This document shows, piece after piece, positions 10,501-22,027 of a stretch of 64,000 bases of DNA. The stretch's first letter is position 1, and every line of letters begins with the position of its first letter. The notes under the pieces were generated by a model. The model was given only the letters and a program-made list of their open reading frames with translations. It did no database searches and was not told the origin of the DNA. The position numbers and the translations under genes are program-made. Source of the stretch: Symbiodinium sp. CCMP2592 (lineage: Eukaryota; Sar; Dinophyceae; Suessiales; Symbiodiniaceae); contig CAJNDT010006155.1 in the NCBI GenBank assembly GCA_905221615.1, positions 248,001 to 312,000 on the forward strand. The letters are read 5' to 3'.

Positions 10501-12441
10501 GGTGAAGTAGCACGATTTCTGCACACAAGCAAACCTCGTTTAGCCCGCATATCTGTGGTTCTGAACCGGGCAGTCATTTCTGAGCATGACTTGTACTACC
10601 CTTCCATGGCAGACCATGTATATAATCTCGGCAACGGCAATATTTAATACCGAATGCCGTCAAAGGGACCTATCTTCTGCCTACAGGAATCAAGGGCATT
10701 GATGCACGCCTGTATGTCTTGGCTCGCTGGTTCATCCAGGAGTTGAAGACCTTGCAGTTTCGAGTGCTGCGTGGAGGGAGTGAAGACAACAGAATCCAAT
10801 CAGAGCCCTTTTTATTTGCAAGACCAGGCACAGCACCAATTGCACCCCACAGCTGGGCTTTCGGATCTTCGGGGAACTCCTCGCCCAGCTCCAACTGCAC
10901 CACCGCTTTGTACCTTGTTTCTTGAGCTTTGGGCGTCAACCTTGCGATTACACTCAGGTGCTTGGCGCCTGCCGGTGGCGACGTGCTCAACAATCTTCTC
11001 TGCGACACACAGACACACACACATACACACCATCACAACACCAAAAAAAGGTCCCGTTCAGGTGCGATTTCACCAACTTCTCCAAGTCATCAGCAAGCAG
11101 CTCGCAGTCCTCGACGGAAGACTTGCAATGTGAGACGCGGGGAGGGTGCAACGGTGCAGGCGACCGCATAATTGCACCATGTATGAGGATTGCAATGCTG
11201 GCTTGGCTGCATCCGGGTCTAAGCCCGAAAACACACCGCTGGCGCAGTCCTGCTTTACACCGCGCTTCTCCTTCGCACGCTCCAGGTGCTTCTCAAAGTG
11301 GTTGATCTCGATGCCCAAGACCACGTCTGAGTACATCTGCACGAAGCGCCTGTAGCCTCCGAGGTTCTGCAGAGAACTTAGACCAAAAATCGGTATATGT
11401 AGATATACATATATATATGTATATATTTATACATATGTACACACACCGACACAGCTCTTACGGTTCGGAGAGTTGATGGGTTGGCCCCGACTCGAAACAA
11501 GAACGGGGTACTCAGACAAATGCTCAGGAGCTGTCGAAGGCAAAGCGCCGGTCGCCGGATTTCTTTGCTAAGGCTTCCACCGTCTGATCGTTCAAGCCCA
11601 GATTGAGCACGGTATCCATCATTCCTGCCACGGGGCTGGCCAGGTGGCGAGCACAAGCATCAGCACGGAAGTGAAGAGACTTGCGTGGCAGGTCGTACAA
11701 TGCAGCTTCCACAGGGGTTCTTGCACAGAGATGCACCGAGACATGTGTCAAGCGACTGAGGGTTTGCAGACACCGGTCCTGGCATGGATGCACGCGCCCC
11801 GGAGCGAACTGAGACCAGAAGCGGGTTGACGGAGTCGCCAAAAACACGGCCGGTGCGCTTCTGGACCAAAGCCAGTGCCTCCTCGACCTTTCACGTGGCG
11901 AATGGAATCTATTCCGACCGTAGATTATGGGTAAGTCGGCACGTCCAACAGGTGCGACTCAGCCTCCCGTTCCCAGCCTCGCACCTGCTTGTTGAGCTCC
12001 TTGGGATAGTTGCAATCGTTCTGATAGAAGTGCGTGCAGACCTCCGTCGTCAGTGTGAACCCGGGTGGCACGGGCAGCCCGATGGAGGCCATTTCCCCAG
12101 ACGCACATCCAAGCATAAGCGTGAAGGCTCTAAGCCAAGACCCCACAAGCCTATCTGCAAATACGACGTGAGAGCCACAGCCCTGAAGTTCTATGGCACT
12201 GCCGAAATTCCGCAAGGTTGGCACCCTTGCCGCCCAGGAGATTCTTCATCTCGGCCCGGCCGTCGGCCTGGAGCTCCAGTAGAACTGTCTGGAAGGTGAC
12301 ACGGCTAGAATCATGCGCACTGTGATGTCTCAGCATGATGTTGTGATCTCTACTGGTGCAGTGGTTCCGCATCAACTGTCGTGCAAGCAGTCAAGCATGT
12401 AGCTCCTCGCCATCACCGAAGTTGTAGACCCACATGGCCAT
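7540..12441 (-). CDS. ppdK: Pyruvate, phosphate dikinase copy C (full span, 16 exons, one-base frameshift in exon 14)
   Basis: This is the third PPDK and the 5'-most gene of the array. Start ATG is the complement of 12441-12439 ([11 protein letters not shown]); a second in-frame ATG follows two codons later, and an in-frame TGA lies upstream. Exon order and motifs match copy B, including [25 protein letters not shown] and [10 protein letters not shown]. Exon 16 begins near 8347 and keeps a PHTEAEM junction as in bacterial PPDKs, where copy B has lost 10 nt. A single base is missing near 8876, inside exon 14 between the FG and MEW codons, which shifts the frame; copy B is intact there. The third intron starts with GT, while copies A and B have GC. 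If the one-base deletion is a sequencing error this would be the best-conserved copy: it keeps VRANAETP and the [11 protein letters not shown] stretch. Confidence 0.9.
9733..9788. repeat. GGA trinucleotide microsatellite in intron 11 of PPDK copy C
   Basis: Orthologous to the GGA run of copy B but shorter by a few units, showing length change after duplication. Confidence 0.9.
11390..11448. repeat. TA-rich microsatellite in intron 5 of PPDK copy C
   Basis: Shorter version of the intron 5 TA repeat of copy B. Confidence 0.85.
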
Positions 12442-12455
12442 GCTGCGGCGAATAC
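12439..12455 (-). promoter_or_regulatory. Candidate spliced-leader acceptor of PPDK copy C
   Basis: A CAG lies one base before the copy C start ATG, in the same relative position as the CAG of copies A and B although the surrounding upstream sequence differs. This supports a functional acceptor next to the start, but it is only positional evidence. Confidence 0.25.
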
Positions 12456-12495
12456 GCGTGAACCCTGATCACTCAGATGCCTTGAACCTAAAGTG

Positions 12496-13524
12496 CTTTA
12501 TGATAAGCAAACAGAAGAGCACAAGCATAATTGCCGGGTTCGGCAATCACAAGACACAGATGCAAGTTTGCCGGACATGTCCAAACGCTCATCCTCACCG
12601 CCATTCGCTCAAGACCTTCTCATTTCCGCACTATAACACTGGCGTGTCAAAATTCAGAATCATCCACCGATCTGCCACCAGAACTGCTGATATGAACACA
12701 TCCATGCAAAGGGGATGAAGGACAAGAGGGATCAGCCATGGCTCACATCCACAAGTGACACTCCGATATGCACTCACACAGTTTTTGCTGAGACCAACGC
12801 CGACGCATAGTCGCGTGGATGACGCCCTGCCCCCGGACCTGGATGCGAGGTGCCCGATTTATGTCTTACTTCTGCAGCCGATGCGTCACTGAATGCCAAA
12901 CATGGTGCTGGGGGCCCTCCGTGGTGGCAAGAGAGCATATTCTTGTTCATCATTCCAAAGAAGCTCTCTTCTCGTTTCATGCCCAAGTGACACTCTCGCA
13001 GCTCCAGAGATACTCCACACTTTGAATCCCAAACCCGTCACGGTGCCTTAACGAACTATCCTGCACAATCCTGCAAGCTCCTGTCATGCTCACGAACCGG
13101 CTCTTTCTCTGAGTGTGCACATTCCAGGAGCACTTCACGGCTGTTCCGAAGGTTCCACCCGTCGGGCCGCACACTGCCACTGTACAGACATGTTTGCACC
13201 ATCTCAGAGAATGCAAAACAGAAGCTCTGAAGCTGATAATGACATGGCATCTTCCCCAAGGCACTTTCTATGGTCTACTGAGTCTACTGAAAGCTCAGTC
13301 TCGGGAATCTGTGCCATGATCTTGGAGCCGCAGTCGCAGTCAAAGTATGCGGGTGCGGCAAAATCACATGAGGGATGCCCATCTCGACACTCTAAAAGTT
13401 AGGGCCGAAAGTCGGTTACCGACTTGAAAGTTTACGGCAAACGCCTGCATTCCGACGAAACGAGAAGTGTTTCTGCGTGGATTCAAAACCATGGCCTCCC
13501 TGTGTTCCACAAAGGACAGGAGCC
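12496..13524. other. Unique sequence upstream of the PPDK array, no gene recognised
   Basis: Short reading frames occur on both strands but none has recognisable motifs or linkable exons. This stretch separates the array from the 3' end of the ankyrin gene; both are on the minus strand. Confidence 0.5.
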
Positions 13525-15942
13525 TCAGAGGGCGACGGAGACGAAGGGATCGTCGGATACCGCCTTCTGCCATGCCCTTCTGGGCAAAGGACAGCGAGGC
13601 TCTGCCGGCACCGCCCAGCCCTCTAGGGCATCAATCAGAGATGCTGGGGCCTGCACCTGACTGAAAATCCGAGCTTTCGAAGACTGACGGGCTTTCGGTC
13701 GCACAAGGCTAAACCCACAAATCTGACAGGGACAGAACCCGAAGATGGAGTCCCAAAGCGAACCAGCGCTTGCGAGTGACTAACATTTTGCAAAGATCTG
13801 ACAGATGTACCACGGCAATAGCAACAGGCCGTTACAGATGGCATGAAAGCCACGACAAAGATCAAACTTTGACTGACTGAACCCGTAGGGGCCCCCAAAT
13901 CCCACCTGTCGCGCGAAGTGGACGGCAGTCTTTCCCCGCGCATTCCGCATCTCCACATCAGCTTGGGCCTCCGCAGGGGCACTGAAAAAAGGGTGCTGCA
14001 GGTGTCCTTGAGGGGAGCTTGCCTCGAGGAGTTGGGCGCTGGCTTTGAAGTTGCCGGTCAAGAAACTGAACATGAGGGGTGTCGCTCCAAGGTGATGATA
14101 GGCCAGAGTCGTCAAAGCAGAGGGGCTGAGCCGGTGCCGGATGCTGAGAGCCATAAACACGATCCGCCACACAGGCTGCTCAGGTCGGAGCTGCTCATTA
14201 ACATCTGCTCTTGCTTGGATCAAGGTGGATATGCAGGCCGTTGAGCCCCCACTGATCATCAAGGCATAGTGTAGGCCATGCTTCGGAATGCTTCGTTCAG
14301 GTTGAAGCTCGCCTATAACTCTCCAGGATCCTGCAGAGCAGGCCAGCTCAAAAGCATCCAAACCAGGCAGCATCCTCTTCCCAGGGTCGGATTTCGCATT
14401 ACAGAGGAGTCTTACACCTTCGACGTTGTCTGCGAAAGAGGCCGAGTGCAAGGCGATGCCTCTGTGGCTAGCACGGGCATGCACGTCGGCCCTGGATCTC
14501 AAGAGCACCAGGAGAGTGTCGTTGTTTCCGAAGTGGGCAGCCAAGGCCAGGGCAGGCGTGTTCTTGCAAAAGCCGATGTCGGGCTTGTGGCGTGTAATCC
14601 GGTCGTTACAGTCTGCTCTCTGCTTTATAAGGGCCTGCACCAGGCCTGGATTACCGGCCATGACAGCGTAACAGATGGGTGTCCAGCCTGCAGAGTCCCG
14701 CTCCTGAACTGACTGGAAACCGTTATCGTGCAGGAACCACTCCACCACAAAAGTCTCTTCGTCATTGAAGGGGTCACTTCGCGGCACAAAACCCGGCACC
14801 AGGCCTTCAACCGGGAGTGCATCTAGGTCCCTGAGGCAACAAGGACTTTGTGTGTTCAGCAAAAACCGATAGTTGTGGAAGTCACCCTGCTCTAGGAAGT
14901 AGTGCAACTTCTTCCAAATCATCTGCACAATGACGCCCACAATCCGACACCGGTCGGTTTCCCAAGTGAAATGTCCCGCACCAGGAGCATCTAGGTGCCT
15001 GCTTGTATTGAAGATTAAGCTTTGATGAAGCGCACTGTGCACCACAATCACGAAGCCATCGTCGCGTTCTGCAAGTTCTCTTGCGAGCCGCTCGAGCCTG
15101 CACCAGCCCCTGGCCGCAGGGTTCAGGGGGCCTTGCGCTCCTAGGCTTCAACCGCCAGGCTTACAGCTACTCTGCGTTTTGTGCTAAGATGCTCAAGAAG
15201 CCTGCCTGGTCGCCCAAGCATCCTCCCCGAGCACGGTTTGGTCTGCGTGGATCACTGCAGGGCAAAGTATCACGAAGTACTCGCATCGTGCCACATAAGA
15301 TACAATTGTGTCGATCGCACATTGCCGAGAGTGTGCAGATACGAAGTCACTGCCCTGTGGACACGAAAAATAATCGTACCAAACAAACAATGGCTTCGAA
15401 GTCATGCCGACTGATGTCGGAGTTTTCATGCGGCCATATTGAATCTCCATGACAGGTGGGACTTGAACTTCACTTCTCCCGGAGAGCATGTTTCTCAACG
15501 CGTCTTGCAGCACCTTGAACTGCTCTGCGCAAGGGTCCGGATGGTGATCCGAGAGCCACTGGTGCGACACGAACATCGCTCTGCCCAGACTCTGTCTATA
15601 TTCGGTCAGCGCCCCATCGATCTTCAACTGCTCATGAGCTCGAACTTCCCTCATCTCTAGAAGAATTTCAGCGGACACCTGTCAGAAAAGTTGGCATGAC
15701 AGTTACCGGAGTGATTGCTCTCAGTGCAGCCTGCGATGCTCGAAAGATTCAGGCAATCCGAGGAGCGGTGTACATCGGAAAGGACAGCTCGCTGAAGCGG
15801 AGCTCCTACACAACACGTCTTTTTCACAAAGCCTCCTCTGCATGAAGAGCCTAACCCAAAATTTGAGCCGGTAACCGGCCTGCAGCCAAGAGCAACTCTG
15901 TCTTGCTGCTGTCGAAAATTGGCTCAGAGACGTCTCTGCCAT
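13525..15942 (-). CDS. Ankyrin-repeat protein with N-terminal FVSHQW domain
   Basis: Exons: 15678-15206, 15109-13906 and 13650-13525, joined in phase by introns starting GC and GT and ending AG. A tentative first exon is 15942-15880 (MAETSLSQFSTAARQ), which fits in phase with a GC donor. The N-terminal domain has AMFVSHQWLSDHHPDP, then PLFVWYDYFSCPQ, AIDTIVSYVARCEYFVILCP and RGWCRLERLARELAERDDGF; this block recurs in many dinoflagellate proteins and its function is unknown. The second exon has ankyrin-like units (GWTPICYAVMAGNPGLVQAL, NTPALALAAHFGNNDTLLVL, RGIALHSASFADNVEGVRLL, GATPLMFSFLTGNFKASAQL, GKTAVHFARQ). The last exon encodes about 41 residues and a stop. About 600 residues plus the first exon. 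Likely a cytosolic protein-binding scaffold; ankyrin assignment is firm, the ends are less so. Confidence 0.75.
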
Positions 15943-16453
15943 GGCTGAAGTTCAAACTCTCGAATCTCTATAGACTTTTTCCTCTAGAGTGTTAGAACCC
16001 TTTAGAGTCTCGATCTCTACGCAGGCGTCTTGTGGGACTCCGCACTTCTTGGATGTCACATGCCGTGAGCATGAGACTGCAGAACGGCGTTGCGGGGCAG
16101 GCGACCCGATGCCAAGCAGGAAACCACTACTAGATGTCCGGCAATCTGTGCAACCCGGCAAGCAAAGAACCGGGCACGCTCGTGAACCGAGAAGAAATCG
16201 GTCCGCCACCCTTCCTCTTTTCACGGCAAGCTGACTGCGAGCACGTTGCATCATTACACGTGACCCCCTAGAGCCAATTGGAAACGGACAGCTGTCTTCT
16301 ATTCGCGACGTCAGAAACTGCAGACTTTACAGGATTTCACGCAGCTCAACGGCGGCTGGCAACAGCATCATGCAACTAAAACCTTGAAAATGAAAATGGC
16401 CTCGCTCGGGGCGGGCCTTAACAGAGCCCACTTCGGGGCTAGGCTGCTAGGCA
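15943..16453. other. Intergenic stretch, no gene recognised
   Basis: About 500 bp between the ankyrin gene and the end of the transporter gene, both on the minus strand. No repeats or recognisable signals seen. Confidence 0.5.
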
Positions 16454-17767
16454 TCAAAGCACAACCTCCAATGCGAAGCTGATGAAGAGCCCGAAATAGA
16501 TGAAGATGCTTACATTCCAGTTGTGATCCTCGTCCTTTTCTGCGGCCTCCAGGAGGAGCTCCTGGATCACCAGGAAGAGCACCGCAACCAGAGAGAAGCT
16601 CACAAGGCCGGTGAAGACGAAGCAGCTTTCTAAGGCCTGGCCGATCATGTAGGCCCCCGCACCGAAGCAAAGCAGGCAAAGCGGAGGCAGCGCAAGCAAT
16701 GCCACCAGAGCAGACCTGCAGAGTTTCGCTTCCTGCGCTTGGCTAACGAGAGTGCAACCGAAGCTATAGCCCAAAAAGCCCATCTCGATGACCGTCGCGA
16801 TGGCCATCAGCATCCCGGCTCCGACAGAGCTTGAAGTCGATAGGCCAATCAACATGCCATCTACGGTTGCATCGATAGCGACAGCAAAGATGAGGCCCCA
16901 AGGCAAACTGCTGCGGTGATCCGGGAGATCCAAAGTCTGGTTTGAGCTGGAGGTCATCCGACGGGGGCCCCATCGGCGGAATGCACCCGGGTTGGTTTGT
17001 GCATGCAATCGCTTCAGGCTGGCGCTTGTTCGCTGAATCTGCAGATCCAGTGCGCTGACCTTCTGCGGGTTGATGGATTGCAGTGCCTCGACATCCTGCA
17101 AAAGCTCGGAAAGCCTTGCCCGAGCATCCTGCGTAGCCACACCGGTGAGAATCTCGACACCATGACAGGTTCTGTGCATGGAGTCCAATGCAAAGTCGAT
17201 GAAGTGCAGCTGCTCGTCCAGCTGCTCCACGTTGATGTCATCGCTACCCTTCTGAATCTTGCTGAGTGCATTCATCGCAACATCTAATGTGGAACTTCCG
17301 GTGCTCAGCTTGCCGAGCTGTGCCGTGGCCATGCGCTGCAGTGCCACGTGTCGGGGCGAGGAAGCAGAGGCCGGAGACGCTACGCCCTCCAAATCGGGGT
17401 CCTTCCTTGCTGCCTCCTTCAACACCTCCTCGCTTGGGCTGTGAAACTGCTCGAGAGCACGGAGGCCATACATCACACCTAGGGCCAAGAAGAAGCCCAA
17501 GAAGGCCGAGGTGCAGTTCCACACCTCCACCTTCGTTCTACCTCCTGCGACGAAGAGTCGCTGGTGAAGCATTGGGTAGATCTCCGCAAGCAAAGCCCCG
17601 ATCAGGAGCCCGGCCGATACGTTCTGAAACCGCGCTTGGACCAAATCGGAGGGGATGCCGAAACGAACGCAGACCGAGCCGATGCTCATGGAGAGGGCCG
17701 GTGCTGCGACGAGGGCGATGGCGATGAGAAGATGGTCCTCCTGCTCTGCGAGGATCGATGCCGACAT
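16454..17767 (-). CDS. ZIP-family-like metal permease, intronless
   Basis: One uninterrupted frame of about 437 residues. Hydrophobic segments come first as ALVAAPALSMSIGSVCV and VSAGLLIGALLAEIYP, then FLGFFLALGVMYGL, a long hydrophilic loop with a possible coiled coil, then LIFAVAIDATVDGMLIGL, AIATVIEMGFLGYSFG and three more membrane segments ending FGLFISFALEVVL. This is the ZIP layout: three helices, variable loop, then helices IV-V with the metal site. The usual HNxxDG is here IDATVDG, and the HE of helix V is IEMG, so histidine ligands are replaced; transport of zinc or iron is therefore uncertain. The start at 17767 (MSASILAEQED) is preferred; the frame stays open to 17953 but that extension is proline/arginine-rich with G runs. 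The absence of introns beside intron-rich neighbours may mean retroposition. Confidence 0.7.
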   Translation of the reverse strand: MSASILAEQEDHLLIAIALVAAPALSMSIGSVCVRFGIPSDLVQARFQNVSAGLLIGALLAEIYPMLHQRLFVAGGRTKVEVWNCTSAFLGFFLALGVMYGLRALEQFHSPSEEVLKEAARKDPDLEGVASPASASSPRHVALQRMATAQLGKLSTGSSTLDVAMNALSKIQKGSDDINVEQLDEQLHFIDFALDSMHRTCHGVEILTGVATQDARARLSELLQDVEALQSINPQKVSALDLQIQRTSASLKRLHAQTNPGAFRRWGPRRMTSSSNQTLDLPDHRSSLPWGLIFAVAIDATVDGMLIGLSTSSSVGAGMLMAIATVIEMGFLGYSFGCTLVSQAQEAKLCRSALVALLALPPLCLLCFGAGAYMIGQALESCFVFTGLVSFSLVAVLFLVIQELLLEAAEKDEDHNWNVSIFIYFGLFISFALEVVL

Positions 17768-18578
17768 GATCTCCGAGGCACCACAGAAAGGCGGGGCAAC
17801 GGGGCAACTGCAACTGGTCTGTAAACGTCTGCGGGGCGTAAAGGGGGGGGGTCTGCGCCAGAGGCCTACACTACGGGGGGGGCCTACATGCATCGCACCA
17901 CTCAGTCCAGTCACCAGTCTGAGTCTGGGGCCCCCGGCCTGGGACTCCTCCAAAGCTGCCCCCGCATGGCTCTCGGCTCTCGGCTTACAGCGCTAAAAAA
18001 GCCATTCTCTTCTCTCCCAACACTACACGAAGATGTCGCGCCGCAACGAGCTGCCACCCGGTTTGCACTTCGCGTCACTTGCTCTGCTGCGCGCAAACGA
18101 CCCCCGCAAGACAAGGAAACCCTGCTGCTGAGCCACGCGAGACTTCCGACATTAGCACAGCAGCCTGCTGCCGAAAATGCCCGAAACTCGGATGCTTACC
18201 ATTCACGGTTGCAACTACACCGTGCACATGGTGCGACGCAGCCTGCCATCCGCAATCCAATCATGTTTGCTTCGAGATTTTTGAATGTTGCACGCAAGGC
18301 TTGTCTCCCTTGGTCAGCTTTGAGCCAAGACTCTTTACTGGAGTGTTTGAAAGCATCGTAAGATGGGTGCAGGCAGTTGTCATCATGAAACCTCTCAGTT
18401 TCATGAAGCTCCCGGACACCACATCCACGTGCAAGACTGCGAGATCCATCTCCCGGGCAGTTCAGATGCTGAAAGTGGAACATTGGCTGGCTGAGCTCTG
18501 AGACTCGGCATCCGTCGCCTGGCGTGGCGGCACAGAGCTGCGAGTAAGGAAGCTGGAGGTCGGCTTACACAGCCGGAC

Positions 18579-19339
18579 CTCCAAGAGCCTTCGAGCGTGA
18601 AGCCACTTCCCTCCAGTCTGTGCAACCTCGTCTTTCCCTTCGGCCTCCACGGGGGCATCATCCGGAGTCTCCATGGCTAGGCTGGCGTTGGCCGGGCGAT
18701 AGAGATACAGAACCTGAGCAGTCTCCAGAGAAGGAACATGAAAACAATCCAGCCTCATTCCTCTTCCCCATTATCAACATCATGACTCTCCTGCTGAAAA
18801 CCAGACAGGCACTAAGCTCGTTTCTCTGCATCAGGAGCATTCGCGAGACATCGCGGCGGCTCTCCCAACTGGAGGCCCCTGGAAATACGGTGTTTTCGGT
18901 TTCAGGGCACCGTCCTCAAGCAACCATAACCACCAGAAAGATCACAATCTGTAAGGTCTCAAGTCCAGCCGCCTTTACTACATCGTCTTGGGTCCAGGGC
19001 ACAGCAACGACAAGCAATCCGAACGGGATCACAGGTAGGATGTCATCGTCCTGCATGTGCATGAGCGGCTCAGCAACATTTGGCGAAGCTGCTCGCTTAG
19101 CTACTGGGGTTCTCAACAGGCAAGGCTATGAAGCAGTGCGGCGCAGCCAGGCATGTGAGCTGGGGAGTCGCATGGTGGGGCGGATGCAAAGGATTCTGGC
19201 GACAACTCAAAACTGTCGCAATGTGCTAGGATACCCTGAATGCCGGAGGCCGAAGTTCCATCGCACCCTATCACACCTCTGTCGTCGCATACGCCAGCTG
19301 GAAGGGCAGCCAGGCGCAAGTGCCGAGAATCAACATCAC
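18579..19339 (-). CDS. Putative multi-pass membrane protein, possibly GPR107/108-TMEM87 type (internal exons)
   Basis: Three phase-compatible exons can be recognised: 19339-19277 (VMLILGTCAWLPFQLAYATTE), about 19050 to 18920 (DDDILPVIPFGLLVVAVPW, then an amphipathic stretch and LQIVIFLVVMV), and 18713-18579 (VLYLYRPANASLAMETPDD, ending RRLLE). The first and third have clear AG-G acceptors and GT donors. The order of a luminal-facing W, a final hydrophobic helix and a short YLYRPANAS tail recalls the last helix and WRPSANN tail of lung seven-TM/GOST receptors, which act in the Golgi and endosomes. That similarity is by eye. Upstream exons, the start and the stop were not found, and the donor of the middle exon is unclear, so further exons may lie between. 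Confidence 0.4.
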
Positions 19340-20889
19340 CTTGGTCAAGAGAAGAGGAGGCTGGGGCACTGGGTCCGCCCAGGAAGCAGCTTCTGGGTAA
19401 AGCTCAATCGGACACTGTCGGCAAAACTGCATGGGATGGAAACTAACCATCATCTACCAAGTTTCATGTCACGAGGGTCGCAGATTCCCAAGCCCCGACT
19501 CCATCACAGCGACAGCGGATACACTCTCAACGAAAGCCGTGTGGCAGGCACCAGGGCCACAGACACCAGGAGCCTACACTTCTTCTTTGAGAGGTAGTAG
19601 CCCACCTGCGGCAAGCACCGGTCCCATCGGAAACCACCGTACAGCCGAGGCCAAGCAACAGCCGGACGACCGCACTCCAAGTCTAAGAGTCTAGGAGTCT
19701 AAGCCCGCTCTGGCACAGCTTGCCGGAACCGAACATCCAACAGTAGCGGCCCAGCATTCTTCGCATCTCTGCTCTAAAACTCTAAGGTAAGAGTGAAGCA
19801 TTCTGCCGGCATAGGTCGTTACCACAGATCTCCACCTAGCGATGTAAACCATGGCATGCTGGCCTTCCAGAGGGACATGGACACGCGCACCTAGCGTGGG
19901 TCTCTGATAGGGGAGTGCATGCGAGCTGACAAGTGATCAATGAGAGCTTCTTCACCGACAGGCGCAGCACCTCTGACGCTCTGCAAGGAGCATGACATCA
20001 GCAGTATGCAAGTGTCGAAGAGCATGCCATGCGAAGCGAGATGTCACAAGAGCAGATGGACAGGACTGATCTCAAAGCACAAGATTAGCAATACTATCCC
20101 TCATGTCCGTGCAGCAGGACTAGAAAAGAGCCAATATGTCACCCTCCGTCAAGCTCACGTGCCACTTGGGAGCAAAAGCTTGGTTTGCCAAGCCTTCTAT
20201 AAACATCGTTTTGACTAGGGGCAGAGAAGAGCGCAACCAGGGAAAGGATCATCCATCCCATTGCATGACCTCATGGAATATGGAAAAGCAATGTCAGAAA
20301 ATCGTTCGAGTTCGGTTGTAGCGACCATGCGAGCAGGCAGCCGCAAATACATCCAGCTATCTATCTAGGAAATTTCTTAGGAACTTGATCTGGCGGCCAA
20401 TACAAATCGAACTTCCGTGTATCTACCTAGACGGTCAGACGGTTGTTTGTGGACGTGTACAGCCACGCCAAAAGGAGACCGCTAGTCACAGAGCCACCAA
20501 TCCGACAAAAAAAGGCACGAAGCCGAACAGACTAGCACGGTCCCTGAGGTGCTGGCAGGGCCTTAGTTCCTTCCCGTCCTGCACTCAAAAGAGCCTCTGG
20601 AAGTCGTCTTGCCCAGATGCGAAGAATCCACACGAAGAGCTGCCAGAAACCCACACCCCTAGGAGCTTGGTCAAACCACCTGCGGGCACGAAGCAGCAGC
20701 ACAATTGAACAGCCAGTTGGTCGCCGAAGTAAGGGTTTGGGTGGGAGCCAAAATATACATGATACCTTGCCTATTTAGGTGTATGGCACCACCCAGCCCC
20801 CACCCTAGGACAAAAATCTATCTTAGGATCTGGCACTTAAACACAGATGGATCAAACTGCTTACCTTGCAAATGTAGGAAAACCCTTTT
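19340..20889. other. Mostly noncoding, may hold 5' exons of the membrane-protein gene
   Basis: Further exons of the minus-strand membrane-protein gene may lie just upstream of 19,339, but none could be fixed. From about 19,700 to 20,890 nothing coding or repetitive was recognised. Confidence 0.35.
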
Positions 20890-21090
20890 CACAAAGAAAC
20901 TAAGATAAACAACGAAGGTAAAACAATAATTGAAGATAGAAGCAGTTGGGAGATGGGTAGAGAAATCTCCCCGATGAAAACGACACATTTAAAGCGAACT
21001 CACTAGATAATGAAGGTGTTGATACAGCGACCACTGGGTGGGGATCCAGAAAGCCTGCCCCAGAAGAGAGATTAGAAAAAGCGTTGAAAC

Positions 21091-21867
21091 GATAGAAAAA
21101 AATGTAGCTATATTGAAGAGGTTCATTTTGAGCGTTGCTATTGCACTGGTAAGCAGTCTTATTATTATTATGTTAAATGCACTATGACATGTTCTGAATG
21201 CTTAAATAAGTCTGTCAAACAAACCGTGATCCAGTAAACCTTGAGAAAATAATCTTTCTGAGGAGAATGACTTAAAGAAATAACGCCGATATATTATAGA
21301 GGAAATGTCTGTCGGTGAATATGAAAGTCGAAGTGAATATGATAGTGAAAGTGAAGATGAAACTGAAACGTTTTCTTATGAAATAAGTAAATCTAGATAT
21401 GTCAATTTCTGTGCTCTGTGTAGGCAACCTAAGAACAGAAAACAAATTTTGTCAGACAAATGTGATGCTTCGCATGGTTTAACACATATGGTTACAGACT
21501 AACATGGCTGCGATACATGTTGTAATTTCAAGACTTTATTTGATGATTACATATGTCCGTTTACTTACGAGGTTGGGTAGGCAAGGAAGATTATACGCTT
21601 GAATTACACATTGAAATCAAAACAATGTATGAGAATCCAAACAAGTTCTACCTCTACAAATGGCATCAGGAGACAAGGAAACGTCTCAGTGATTATGGTG
21701 ATATGGACCATTGTCACACAGTGGATGAGTCTTTTGGCGCCATAATATATTCTATCATTGGATTCAACCGCAGATTACCTTCTGACCAATCAAAAGAAAC
21801 AGCACTGCTCATAGCAGACATGATTGTAAATAACCATGTGCAAAGTAACCTAGCAATGGTAATTTAA
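21091..21867 (+). pseudogene. Broken cysteine-rich gene in the AT-rich island
   Basis: Three consecutive plus-strand segments look like one gene broken by stops and frame changes. About 21091-21237 encodes KKCSYIEEVHFERCYC and then CTMTCSECLNK. 21305-21502 encodes an acidic start (SRSEYDSESEDETETF) then NFCALCRQPKNRKQ, stops at TAA, and continues in the same frame as HGCDTCCNFKTLFDDYICPF to 21578. 21553-21867 in another frame encodes GKEDYTLELHIEIK and FYLYKWHQETRKRLSDYG. Spaced CxxC and CxC pairs suggest a zinc-binding protein. I do not recognise the family. Alternatives are introns with unusual borders, a reassigned stop code in the donor organism, or a virus-derived fragment. Confidence 0.4.
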
Positions 21868-22027
21868 TATTCACGTAAGTTATTGTTAAATACAGGCGAC
21901 GGTGATGTAACTACCCAAACTGCATATTTAGTTATACTGTCATTGATATACATAAGCAGTTATACATCATAATTGCAGTATACTTATAAGATTCTTGGCA
22001 AATCCGAGAAGATAAGCGAATGCTGAA

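Larger units (their letters stand above)
1..12495 (-). repeat. Tandem array of 5.76-5.78 kb PPDK gene units
   Basis: The sequence beginning at 1 recurs at 5763 and at 11541, so the unit is 5762-5778 bp and includes gene plus spacer. Start codons recur at 900, 6663 and 12441, and stop codons at 1754 and 7540. Introns and spacers are nearly as similar as exons, which suggests recent duplication or ongoing homogenisation. Similarity ends about 12,490, just upstream of the copy C start, where unique sequence begins; this is the 5' edge of the array. The left edge lies outside the window, so the copy number is at least three. Confidence 0.95.

Noticed and set aside
15721-15880. Extension of the tentative first ankyrin-gene exon to 15721
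   Set aside because: The frame has no similarity after MAETSLSQFSTAARQ; a GC donor after codon 21 gives an in-phase join to the FVSHQW exon.
18620-19597. 325-codon plus-strand open frame
   Set aside because: It is antisense to the membrane-protein exons on the minus strand, which have splice-consistent borders and TM helices.
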